This document shows positions 17,900-26,500 of a stretch of 64,000 nucleotides of DNA, piece by piece. The notes under the pieces were generated by a model that saw only the letters and a program-made list of their open reading frames with translations, was not told the DNA's origin and ran no database searches. Source of the DNA: Verrucomicrobiaceae bacterium (lineage in GTDB: Bacteria; Verrucomicrobiota; Verrucomicrobiia; Verrucomicrobiales; Verrucomicrobiaceae). The stretch's first letter is position 1. Each line of letters begins with the position of its first letter. Location of the stretch: assembly GCA_947458455.1 (NCBI GenBank), contig CANGYJ010000001.1, positions 310,001-374,000 of the forward strand, in the 5' to 3' direction. The position numbers and the translations under genes were made by a program.

Positions 17900-18594
17900 G
17901 CCGCGTCTCCCCCGCCCATCGTGTGAGCCTTTGGTGGCGGCTATTGGCCTGGGCCGGTGCCTTGGCGGGCTTGCTGGCTGCCTTTTGGCATGACTGGACA
18001 GTGCCGCTGCTCGGCATGGACCTGCGGACCAAGCCCGGCCATGTGCTTATCGAGGCTCAGGAAGCGGTGAAAGCGGCGATGAAGCTGGGCAAGCATTTCT
18101 ATTGCGAAAAGCCGCTGGCGCACACCATCGAGGAGACGCGTATCATGGCAAAGGTGGCCGCCGAGATGAAAGTGGTTGCGCAAACGGGCAACACCGGCCA
18201 TGCCAGCGAAGGTCTGCGGCTGTCGAAGGAATGGTTCGACGTCGGAGCCATCGGCGCGGTGAAGGAGGTGTATGTGTGGTCGGATCGGCCCGGCAAGTTC
18301 TGGGATTCGCAGAGCAAGCCACGGCCTGTCGAAGTGGACGGCATGCAGCTCGATCAGCCATTGGAGTTGGAACTGGTGCTTGAACTCGAAAGTGAACAGT
18401 TCGTGCCGCTTTTCATTCTGTGCGTTGATTCCATCACACCTCTTCATGAAGCCCACCTTCTTTCCGAAATCAGGCTGCCAGGTTGGCAAGAGGGGTTGAT
18501 TCTCAACTTCAATTCCGACTCGATGCGTGATGGTATCCGACGTATCAGTCTCACTCGCTCGCAAAGCCATTTCATCACGAGTTCCGAACCTTAA
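17896..18594 (+). pseudogene. Chimeric ORF: short membrane-protein start fused to an internal fragment of a Gfo/Idh/MocA oxidoreductase
   Basis: MSRVSPAHRVSLWWRLLAWAGALAGLLAAFWHDWTVPLL... then EAVKAAMKLGKHFYCEKPLAHTIEETRIMAKVAAEMKVVAQTGNTGHASEGLRLSKEWFDVGAIGAVKEVYVWSDRP (internal Gfo/Idh/MocA segment, no Rossmann N-terminus). Confidence 0.75.
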
Positions 18595-18648
18595 TCCCTC
18601 TTTGCGACCTTCCAATCTCCGCGGTGCAAAAGCAGCCTCCTAACCTCC

Positions 18649-19641
18649 ATGAAACTCACCCTCACCCTTCTAACCTTCCTCACCGCCTCTACCTTCGCCC
18701 TCGATCCGCATGTTGAGGCCGTCACCCGCATCGTCGAGGCCGCCAAAGGCAAGGTCGAGAAAACCGAAGACGGTCAGAGCTTGAAACTCGTCGATCTCGC
18801 CGTGCCAAACGCAGGTCCGCATGACCACCGCAAAGACGATCCTTATGACGCCGCCTTCTTCGAGCACCTCAGCCACATCACCACGCTCGAATCCCTCAAC
18901 GTCATCTCCACCAAAGCCAACGACGAATGGATCGCGCCACTCGGCAAGCTCACGAACCTCAAAACGCTGCGTTTCACCAACAACGGCAAACTCACCGATG
19001 CCGGTATGGCGACCTTTGCCAGGCTTAAAAACCTCGAATCCTTCTCTTTCGTCGGCACCGCCATCACCGGCAAAGCCTATGCGAAATGCAGCAACTGGAG
19101 CAAAGTCACCAAAGTGAGCCATCGCGGCAGCAGCATCGACGACGAGGGCCTCAAACAGCTCAGCGAGCATCTCCCCAACCTCGAAAGCATCAGCCTCGCC
19201 CACGCCAAATTCACCGACGCGGGCGCTGTCCACCTCGCGAACCTCACCAAGCTCAAAGGCCTCGAAATTGGCACCAAGAACGCCACGCCTGCCTGCCTCA
19301 AAAACCTCGCCAGCCTCCCGATCGAGTATTTGCAGCTCGGCGACGGCCTCGATGCCCCTGAAGGCATCGCCGCCTGCAAAGCCCTCGCATCGCTGAAACG
19401 CCTCACACTCACCCACTGCGAAAAACTCGATGAGGCAGGCCTCGCGCTCGCCGCCGCACTCACCCAGCTCGATCAACTCGAAATCGGCGGCCTTGCCATC
19501 CCCGACGAACGCATCCCGCAACTCGCCGCCTTCGCCCACCTCAAAGAATTGAAGCTCATCAACCGTCCCAAAGGCTACCCGCCCGAAACCCAGGCCAAAA
19601 TCAAAGCCCTGCTGCCCAAGGTCGAGGTGAAGTTTCAGTGA
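18649..19641 (+). CDS. Secreted leucine-rich-repeat protein
   Basis: Signal peptide; LRR units LTNLKTLRFTNNGKLTDAGMATFARLKNLESF, LPNLESISLAHAKFTDAGAVHLANLTKLKGLEI. Confidence 0.85.
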   Translation: MKLTLTLLTFLTASTFALDPHVEAVTRIVEAAKGKVEKTEDGQSLKLVDLAVPNAGPHDHRKDDPYDAAFFEHLSHITTLESLNVISTKANDEWIAPLGKLTNLKTLRFTNNGKLTDAGMATFARLKNLESFSFVGTAITGKAYAKCSNWSKVTKVSHRGSSIDDEGLKQLSEHLPNLESISLAHAKFTDAGAVHLANLTKLKGLEIGTKNATPACLKNLASLPIEYLQLGDGLDAPEGIAACKALASLKRLTLTHCEKLDEAGLALAAALTQLDQLEIGGLAIPDERIPQLAAFAHLKELKLINRPKGYPPETQAKIKALLPKVEVKFQ

Positions 19642-19732
19642 GAGCGTCGCCTGAAGGCGGAGTTTTCGCCGGGAGGACGAAGAAGTGCATTGAAGAGCGG
19701 GCGGCACTCGCCACATGCTGGGGTTCCCCTTC

Positions 19733-20935
19733 ATGAAAGCCCTGTTTTTGACCAACGAATACCCACCGCACATTTATGGCGGTGCGGGTGTGCATGTGGA
19801 ATACCTCTCGAAAGAGCTGGCCAAGCTCATGGAGATCGAGGTGCGCTGCTTTGGTGATCAAGACGACACGCAGCCCAATCTCCGCGTGATTGGCACGCAG
19901 ATCGACACGGCCGATTGGACGTCTCCAGTGCATTTGAAATCAGTCTTTGGCGCTTTGCAGCGCTGTCTGGATTTCAACACGAAGAACATCGACGCCTCGC
20001 TGGTGCATCTGCACACCTGGTACTCTCACTTTGGCGGCATTCTGGCGAAGCTGAACTACGGCGTGCCGATGGTGCTCACGGTGCATTCGCTGGAGCCGCT
20101 GCGCCCGTGGAAACGGGAGCAGCTCGGCGGAGGTTATGATTTCACGGTCTGGCTGGAGGCCACGGCCCTGAAAATGGCCGATGCGGTCATCGCGGTGAGC
20201 GAGGAGACGAAGGTGGACCTGCTCCGCCTGTTTGAGCTCGATCCGCATAAGCTTCACGTCATCCACAACGGCATCGACCTCGATGAATACCACCGTGTGG
20301 AGGCTCCCGAGGTGCTGCTCAAGCACGGTGTCGATCCGGCGAAGCCGTATGTGCTCTTCGTGGGCCGCATCACGCGTCAAAAAGGCATCATCCATCTCGT
20401 GCGTGCCATTGAGCACCTCGATCCTGAGATTCAGGTGGTGCTCTGTGCCGGTGCGCCGGACACGCCGGAGATCAAAGCCGAGATGGAGGCCGCGGTGGCT
20501 GCGGTAAGTTCGAAGCGTCCAGGGATCGTCTGGATTCAGGCGATGTTGCCGGTGCAGGAAAAGATCGCCATGTATTCGCACGCGGCCGTCTTTTGCTGCC
20601 CGTCGATCTATGAGCCCTTTGGCATCATCAATCTCGAAGCCATGGCCTGCGAGACCGCCGTCGTCGCCAGCGCCGTCGGTGGCATCAAAGAAGTCGTCGT
20701 TCATGGCGAGACTGGCCTGCTTATCCCTCTCGAACAGCAGACCGAAAGCCCCTTTGAGGCGCTGCATCCTGAAAAATATGCGAAAGACCTCGCGAACGGC
20801 ATCAATCAACTCATGCGTGATGAACCGAAACGCCAAGCGATGGCCTTCGCCGGCCGCAAACGCGCGGTCGATCACTTCAGTTGGAAATCCATCGCCCGGA
20901 AGACGCTGGCACTCTACAAGACGCTGATGGAGTGA
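19733..20935 (+). CDS. glgA: Glycogen synthase-like glycosyltransferase
   Basis: MKALFLTNEYPPHIYGGAGVHVEYLSKELAKL...HTWYSHFGGILAKL...VLFVGRITRQKG...CPSIYEPFGIINLEAMACETAVVAS. Confidence 0.85.
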   Translation: MKALFLTNEYPPHIYGGAGVHVEYLSKELAKLMEIEVRCFGDQDDTQPNLRVIGTQIDTADWTSPVHLKSVFGALQRCLDFNTKNIDASLVHLHTWYSHFGGILAKLNYGVPMVLTVHSLEPLRPWKREQLGGGYDFTVWLEATALKMADAVIAVSEETKVDLLRLFELDPHKLHVIHNGIDLDEYHRVEAPEVLLKHGVDPAKPYVLFVGRITRQKGIIHLVRAIEHLDPEIQVVLCAGAPDTPEIKAEMEAAVAAVSSKRPGIVWIQAMLPVQEKIAMYSHAAVFCCPSIYEPFGIINLEAMACETAVVASAVGGIKEVVVHGETGLLIPLEQQTESPFEALHPEKYAKDLANGINQLMRDEPKRQAMAFAGRKRAVDHFSWKSIARKTLALYKTLME

Positions 20936-21103
20936 TTAACCGAGTTTCGATTTTCGTTTTGTCTCAGCCTCTGGCGCGACCGCCACGCCAGCCCATTGGA
21001 AGCTGCGGAGGTTACCGGCCATGACAGGATACTTGTCCTCTGCATCCCAAAGTTTCTGGAGAAACTTGGAGACTCGGGGTTGGGTGTTTTTGGATTTTGG
21101 CAT
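20936..21103 (-). CDS. Small basic hypothetical protein (55 aa)
   Basis: MPKSKNTQPRVSKFLQKLWDAEDKYPVMAGNLRSFQWAGVAVAPEAETKRKSKLG; start 2 bp after GNAT stop. Confidence 0.55.
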   Translation of the reverse strand: MPKSKNTQPRVSKFLQKLWDAEDKYPVMAGNLRSFQWAGVAVAPEAETKRKSKLG

Positions 21104-21105
21104 GG

Positions 21106-21723
21106 CTATTGTTTGGTTACGACAAAAGGTGTCGCATCTCTTTGGAGGTTCGCAAGATTTCTCCCGCGTATGAAAAAGTGATCTTGAACCTTTCGCTTGT
21201 TCTCTTGAAGTGCGGCTGCCTTGTAAAATCCAGCCGATGCAAGGGTGGCCTCGCCCCAGATCAGTGGAATTTTCGTGCAACGTGTGATGTGACCAAGCGC
21301 AAGGAGCATGGAGGCCCCGATCCTCCGGTATCCACTGCTCTTGTCATAGAGCGGGTGTGAGGCGAGAAAATCCAGCACCAGGTGATTGCACCAAGTGCGG
21401 CGACACCATGCCATGCCTATAATGTCGTTGCTGCCAGGGAGTTTCGCCACAAGCAGGAAGCCCAGTTCATCATGGCCCTTCGCTGACCTCAGTACGAGTT
21501 CATCAATGGACCCCACGTTCTCCGCACGTCCTGCATAATATCTCCACCGTTTCCCGGCCAAGCTGGCAAACTCAATCGAGTCTCGCGAGTTCACCATGTC
21601 AGTGGGCGATCTTGCATCATTCCACGAATCCAGTCGTTCTGCGTCTGCGGAATCGCCAAAACTCACACTCAAGAACTGCTCTCCCTTCGGAGTAACGACG
21701 GGAGGTTGAATGAAAGGCTTCAT
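21106..21723 (-). CDS. GNAT-like N-acetyltransferase (probable)
   Basis: ELGFLLVAKLPGSNDIIGMAWCRRTWCNHLVLDFLASHPLYDKSSGYRRIGASMLLALGH...GEATLASAGFYKAAAL. Confidence 0.6.
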   Translation of the reverse strand: MKPFIQPPVVTPKGEQFLSVSFGDSADAERLDSWNDARSPTDMVNSRDSIEFASLAGKRWRYYAGRAENVGSIDELVLRSAKGHDELGFLLVAKLPGSNDIIGMAWCRRTWCNHLVLDFLASHPLYDKSSGYRRIGASMLLALGHITRCTKIPLIWGEATLASAGFYKAAALQENKRKVQDHFFIRGRNLANLQRDATPFVVTKQ

Positions 21724-21741
21724 AGATGACTCAACTTCGCT

Positions 21742-23169
21742 TTACAACTTCCATCCTGCCCGCGGCTCGCGAGAGAGGAAGCGGTTCGCCGTTTCCATGT
21801 TGGTGATGCGCATGGTTTTGGCGTCCCAGAGGATTTTGCCTCCGGCGCGGTGGGCCACATTGCCGAGGTGATTGGCCTCAGTGAGCGGTCCGGCGTAGCT
21901 GAAGGGACTGCCGGTGGGCGTGCCATTTTTGATGGCATTGAGCCACTCGGCGTGGTGGCCGGGTGAATCGGGAATGAAGGGCGTGGGGCGGACGAAGTCT
22001 TTGAACTGGTTCTCCGGCAGGAGGAGGTGCTTGCCGTAATCGGAGAGGAGCATGCCTTTGTCGCCGATGAAGAGGACGCCGCTGCTCCATTGGCTGATGA
22101 CGGGATCATTCGTCCAGGCCTCGGGTTTGCTGGAGCCTTGATGCCAGTGGATCTTGCAGGCGGGCATGTCGCCACGCGGGCCGTATTCATACACCGCATG
22201 CATGTTGGCCGGGGCGATCTCGGGATGTGCTTTGGGCCCAAAGGCCTCGATGCTGAGTGGGGCGTCGAGTTTGAGTGCCCAGAAGGGCAGGTCATTCCAA
22301 TGGCTGCCGAGATCGCTCATGGTGCCATTGCCGAAATCCCACCAGCGATACCATTTGGGGCCGGGGAAATAGACCTCGTTGTAGGGGCGCATCGGCGCGG
22401 GGCCGATCCACAGGTCCCAGTCGAGGTAGGTCGGCGGCTCCTGAGCCTCTTTCGGGCGTTCATCGACGAAGATGATGTCCTTGTTCTTCTCTGCTTCCTC
22501 CTTGGTTTGCAGTCCCCAGGCACGCGAGACGCACACATGCGCCTCGGTGACCTTGCCGATGGCGCCACTTTGGATCAGCTCGACCACACGGCGGTAGTTG
22601 GCGCTGGAATGGATTTGCGTGCCCATCTGCGTGGCCACACCGGCCTCAGCGGCGGCTTGGGTGATGAGGCGGGCCTCGGCTACATTGTGTGAGAGTGGCT
22701 TTTCGCAATACACCGGCTTCTTCATGAGCAACGCGGGAAGCGTGGCATAGGCGTGGGTGTGCTCGGTGGTGCTGACGACGACGCCGTCGATCTCGCTGGG
22801 CTTCAGCGTGTCGTAGAGCTTGCGGAAATCTCGGAAGGTCTGCGCACCCGGATGGAATTTGGAGGCGAGTTCTAGGTTGTGCGCATTCACATCGCACAGC
22901 GCGACGATGTTTTCAGCCGCATCGGCGGCGGAGGGCAGGGCAGGGGGCGGCGTTTTTGGGTCGGCCCCGTCTTTTTTCTTCGGCAGGGCCATGGGGATGC
23001 CGCTGATGCTGGAGAGATTGCCACCGCCGCGTCCGCCCACGCCGATGAAGACGAGATTGAGCTTCGCATTCGGCGAGCGGGAGCGGGTGATGGCCGGAAA
23101 AGCCAGGCTGGCCGCGGCGGCGGCTCCGCTGGCGAGAAACTGGCGGCGTGAGGTGCGTGAGGAACTCAT
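21742..23169 (-). CDS. Gfo/Idh/MocA family oxidoreductase with Tat signal
   Basis: [27 protein letters not shown] Tat signal; [53 protein letters not shown]. Confidence 0.92.
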   Translation of the reverse strand: MSSSRTSRRQFLASGAAAAASLAFPAITRSRSPNAKLNLVFIGVGGRGGGNLSSISGIPMALPKKKDGADPKTPPPALPSAADAAENIVALCDVNAHNLELASKFHPGAQTFRDFRKLYDTLKPSEIDGVVVSTTEHTHAYATLPALLMKKPVYCEKPLSHNVAEARLITQAAAEAGVATQMGTQIHSSANYRRVVELIQSGAIGKVTEAHVCVSRAWGLQTKEEAEKNKDIIFVDERPKEAQEPPTYLDWDLWIGPAPMRPYNEVYFPGPKWYRWWDFGNGTMSDLGSHWNDLPFWALKLDAPLSIEAFGPKAHPEIAPANMHAVYEYGPRGDMPACKIHWHQGSSKPEAWTNDPVISQWSSGVLFIGDKGMLLSDYGKHLLLPENQFKDFVRPTPFIPDSPGHHAEWLNAIKNGTPTGSPFSYAGPLTEANHLGNVAHRAGGKILWDAKTMRITNMETANRFLSREPRAGWKL

Positions 23170-23209
23170 GGTCAGGTGGTAACGACGTGGCGGGCGGTGT
23201 CTTGCTGGT

Positions 23210-24094
23210 TCATTGCCCGGTGAGAAAGCTGTGCAGCTCCTTTCGTGCCAGCAAACCTTCACGCCAAGCGAGGGGAATGGCGTCGAGGCCATGTGTGGCT
23301 CCAAGCAGCATCCCGAGCACCAAGGCGCGGGCACAGTTATCACCCCCAGCCATGGCGTTTTCGATGCTGGCCAGCTCGAAATCGTGGCCGTGATGCTTCA
23401 CGAGCCACAAAACGGCCGGAAGTGCCTGTGGAATGGGGCAGGCAAGCCCGAGCTTGCCGATGCCATCGGAGTCTCCAGCCGCCTCGGCAGCGTCGAGAGC
23501 CCATTTGGGGGCGGTTTGAGCGATCACTTCGGGCAGCGAGCCGCCATGCAAAAGCCGGTGGGTGGCCCGGGCGAGGAATGCCGCGCATTCGAGGGTCTCC
23601 GGTGAGCGATGCGTGAGGACGGTTTGCTCGATGGCGGCCGCCACGGCCTCGGATTCAGGCTTGTCAGCCAAAAACGCCATCAGTGGGGCGATGCGGGCGG
23701 GGCCAGCGAGTTCATCCGAGGCCGCGCCGCTCGTCGCAGGCGTGGCACCGGCCTGAAGATTGGCTAGCGTGGCTTTGGTGGCCTTGTCCACATAGTCGTC
23801 GTAGTCGGGCCACATGGCCTGCCAATCGGCGAGGAAGGCGGCGGCCTCCCAGCGGCGTTTGCGATGCAGAAAGGCCAGCAGGCGCAGGGCCTGATCTCCG
23901 GCATGGCCTTGGGCACCTGCCTGCTTGCGGGGATGATACGACTTGGCTCCGGGGGCATGGTATCCCGTGACGCGGCCATGGCGGCGCACGATCACCTCGG
24001 GATCGTAGATCCAGTGAACTCCAAGAGAGAGGGCTTCAGCGATGAAACTGCCGTGCAGCATGCCGACGACGCGAGAGTGGAAATCTAGGGACAT
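23210..24094 (-). CDS. ADP-ribosylglycohydrolase family protein
   Basis: [24 protein letters not shown]...HAGDQAL...[31 protein letters not shown]. Confidence 0.85.
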   Translation of the reverse strand: MSLDFHSRVVGMLHGSFIAEALSLGVHWIYDPEVIVRRHGRVTGYHAPGAKSYHPRKQAGAQGHAGDQALRLLAFLHRKRRWEAAAFLADWQAMWPDYDDYVDKATKATLANLQAGATPATSGAASDELAGPARIAPLMAFLADKPESEAVAAAIEQTVLTHRSPETLECAAFLARATHRLLHGGSLPEVIAQTAPKWALDAAEAAGDSDGIGKLGLACPIPQALPAVLWLVKHHGHDFELASIENAMAGGDNCARALVLGMLLGATHGLDAIPLAWREGLLARKELHSFLTGQ

Positions 24095-24199
24095 ATTGCG
24101 GACGTAGCTTTGCCGTCATCAAATAGCAAACCAAGCGCAGCACTTCGTATTTCCATGCTTGCTCCGGAAGACAAAAAAGAGCATTTCATCTCCTACCTC

Positions 24200-25453
24200 A
24201 TGCAAAACGATTACGATGCCATCATCATTGGAGGCGGCCCTGCCGGAGCCACGGCGGCCATGACACTGCGCCAGGCTGGCCGGAAGGTGCTGCTACTCGA
24301 AAAGGAGAAGTTTCCGCGCTTTCACATCGGTGAATCGCTCCTGCCATATAACCGCCCCATTTTTGACGAACTCGGCGTATGGGAAAAGATCCAAGCCGCC
24401 GGTTTCATGACGAAGCGCGGAGCGCAGTTCTGGATGGGCGATGGCTCGATGCACACGAGGCTGAATTTCTCCCGCGGTTCGTTCACGGAGTTTCCCGAAG
24501 CCATCCAGGTCGAGCGGTCCAAGTTTGACGACATCCTGCTCCGTCACGCCGAGGAACTCGGTGCCGAGGTGCGTGAAGAAACGCTCGTCACCGGCCATGA
24601 AGTGGAAAAAGACCGCGTCACCCTCCGCGTGAAAGCCAAGGACGGCAGCGAGCAGGAGGTCACGGCTTCCTTCCTCGTGGATGCGAGCGGCTTGAACAAC
24701 TTCACCGCCAACCGCGAGAAGCTGCGCGAGTACTACCCCGGCCACAAAAAGATCGCCATCTTCGGCCACTACAGCGGCGTGCTCATGACCGAGGGCGAGG
24801 AAAAGGGGGACATCCTCATCGTGCGCCGCAAGAACTCGTGGTTCTGGATGATCCCGCTGGCCGACGACAAGGTCAGCGTGGGCCTGGTGCTCGACTTGAA
24901 TGACTTCAAAGAGCTGAAGCAGGAGCCGCTGGCCGTCTTTGAAGATGCCGTGACCTCCACCGCAGCCGTGCGCGATCGCATGATGAACGCCAAGCCGATC
25001 AATCAGGGGCATGTGCTGAGCGATTTCTCCTACACGAACAAAAAGCTCGTCTCCGACCGTGTGGTGCGTGTGGGCGATGCCGCCGGATTTATCGATCCCA
25101 TCTTCTCCAGCGGCGTGATGCTGGCCATGCACAGCGGGCAGAAAGGTGCCCAGGTGGTGCACGAGGCTCTTGCTACCGGCCGCACGATGACCTCATCGAT
25201 GAAGCGCTACGAAAAGGCCACGAACAAGCATGTGGGACGCTTCTGGCAGTTCATCGAAAAATTCTACACGAAGCACTTCGCGCAGCTCTTCTTCCAGCCG
25301 GTGAACCGCTTCCGCGTGGTCTGCGCGATCAATTGCGTGCTCGCCGGGTGTCCTGAGATGACGTTTGCTACATGGTGGAGGCTGAAATTCTTCTTCGGCC
25401 TCGTCTGGCTCCAGAAGCGCTTCTCGCTGGCGAAGCCGATCGAGATCGGTTGA
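24200..25453 (+). CDS. NAD(P)/FAD-dependent oxidoreductase, flavin halogenase/geranylgeranyl-reductase-like
   Basis: MQNDYDAIIIGGGPAGATAAMTLRQAGRKVLLLEKEKFPRFHIGESLLPYN; VVRVGDAAGFIDPIFSSGVMLAMHSG. Confidence 0.88.
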   Translation: MQNDYDAIIIGGGPAGATAAMTLRQAGRKVLLLEKEKFPRFHIGESLLPYNRPIFDELGVWEKIQAAGFMTKRGAQFWMGDGSMHTRLNFSRGSFTEFPEAIQVERSKFDDILLRHAEELGAEVREETLVTGHEVEKDRVTLRVKAKDGSEQEVTASFLVDASGLNNFTANREKLREYYPGHKKIAIFGHYSGVLMTEGEEKGDILIVRRKNSWFWMIPLADDKVSVGLVLDLNDFKELKQEPLAVFEDAVTSTAAVRDRMMNAKPINQGHVLSDFSYTNKKLVSDRVVRVGDAAGFIDPIFSSGVMLAMHSGQKGAQVVHEALATGRTMTSSMKRYEKATNKHVGRFWQFIEKFYTKHFAQLFFQPVNRFRVVCAINCVLAGCPEMTFATWWRLKFFFGLVWLQKRFSLAKPIEIG

Positions 25454-25477
25454 AGCCGGTGAAGCACTCCGGCCCCT

Positions 25478-26368
25478 TCATGAGGTGCGCCACTTCAGTT
25501 CCACCTTGAGGTCATTCCAGGCGTGATCAGGCTGATGCGTATGCGTTGTCGCCTCGGCCCCATGTGGCGTGAGTCGTAGCATCGTCCAACCCGTGGTGGA
25601 GGTCTTCTTATCGGCGACGTAGGAGGTCGCAGGTGTGTTGAGGATATGAATGTCCTCGTGCTGGAAGAAGTTTCGATGATGAATGTGGCCGTGAAGGTAG
25701 GCTTTGACGTGCTTTCGGGCTGCGAGGATTCGCCAAAGCTCTTCGGAGTCCTCAAGGCCGCCGGGGAAATGAATCGGATCACCCCCGAGCCGGGGATTGT
25801 GATGGGCAAAGAGGAGCGCAGGTTTGTCGGCATGCTGATCGAGCAGCTTCGTCAGCCACACGAGTTGTTCCCCACCGAGCAGTCCCTGAGTGATCATGGT
25901 GGCCTTGAGCGAGTCGAGTAGAAACAAGTTCACTGCGGGCAGTTCAATCAGGCTGAGATGCTTCGAGTTCACGGCGGAGGCATCCGCTTTGAGCACGTCA
26001 TCAAACACGGCGCGGTCGTCATGATTGCCCATCGTCAGGTGCAGCGGTACACCCGCCCGCTGCAATGGGGCTATGAGGGCCGCGAAGCGTTCGTAATCCC
26101 CGCGTTGGCCGTCCTTCAGGGCGAGATCGCCATTGATGATGACCGCAGCCGGTCTCTTCGGCAGGGCGAGCAGCCAGTCGATGGTCATTCCCAGGTTCAT
26201 CTGGATCGCTGCGGTGGGCGACTGCTGGGCTCCGATGTGCGTGTCATTCAAAACGGCGATCAAGCCATCATCGACCTCTGCCGTTGGTGAGGCTGCCACC
26301 TGCGTCAAGATGGCCGCACCTCCGAGTTGTCCTAGAAATTGGCGTCGGGAACTGAGGTGGATGGGCAT
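25478..26368 (-). CDS. Tat-exported metallophosphoesterase
   Basis: SSRRQFLGQLGGAAIL; IAVLNDTHIG, VIINGDLALKDGQRGDYERF, LTMGNHDDR, LHGHIHHRNFF motifs. Confidence 0.9.
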   Translation of the reverse strand: MPIHLSSRRQFLGQLGGAAILTQVAASPTAEVDDGLIAVLNDTHIGAQQSPTAAIQMNLGMTIDWLLALPKRPAAVIINGDLALKDGQRGDYERFAALIAPLQRAGVPLHLTMGNHDDRAVFDDVLKADASAVNSKHLSLIELPAVNLFLLDSLKATMITQGLLGGEQLVWLTKLLDQHADKPALLFAHHNPRLGGDPIHFPGGLEDSEELWRILAARKHVKAYLHGHIHHRNFFQHEDIHILNTPATSYVADKKTSTTGWTMLRLTPHGAEATTHTHQPDHAWNDLKVELKWRTS

Positions 26369-26500
26369 GGAAGGGACTACGGGGCTTGAGGGTGACCTTT
26401 TCCGCTCAGGTGGGAATGTCCCATGCATACCAGCGGTTGAGCCCCATTCGGAGAAAACATTGCCCGAACGAGCGCGGCCTGTCATGGTCTCAGAGGTGCC

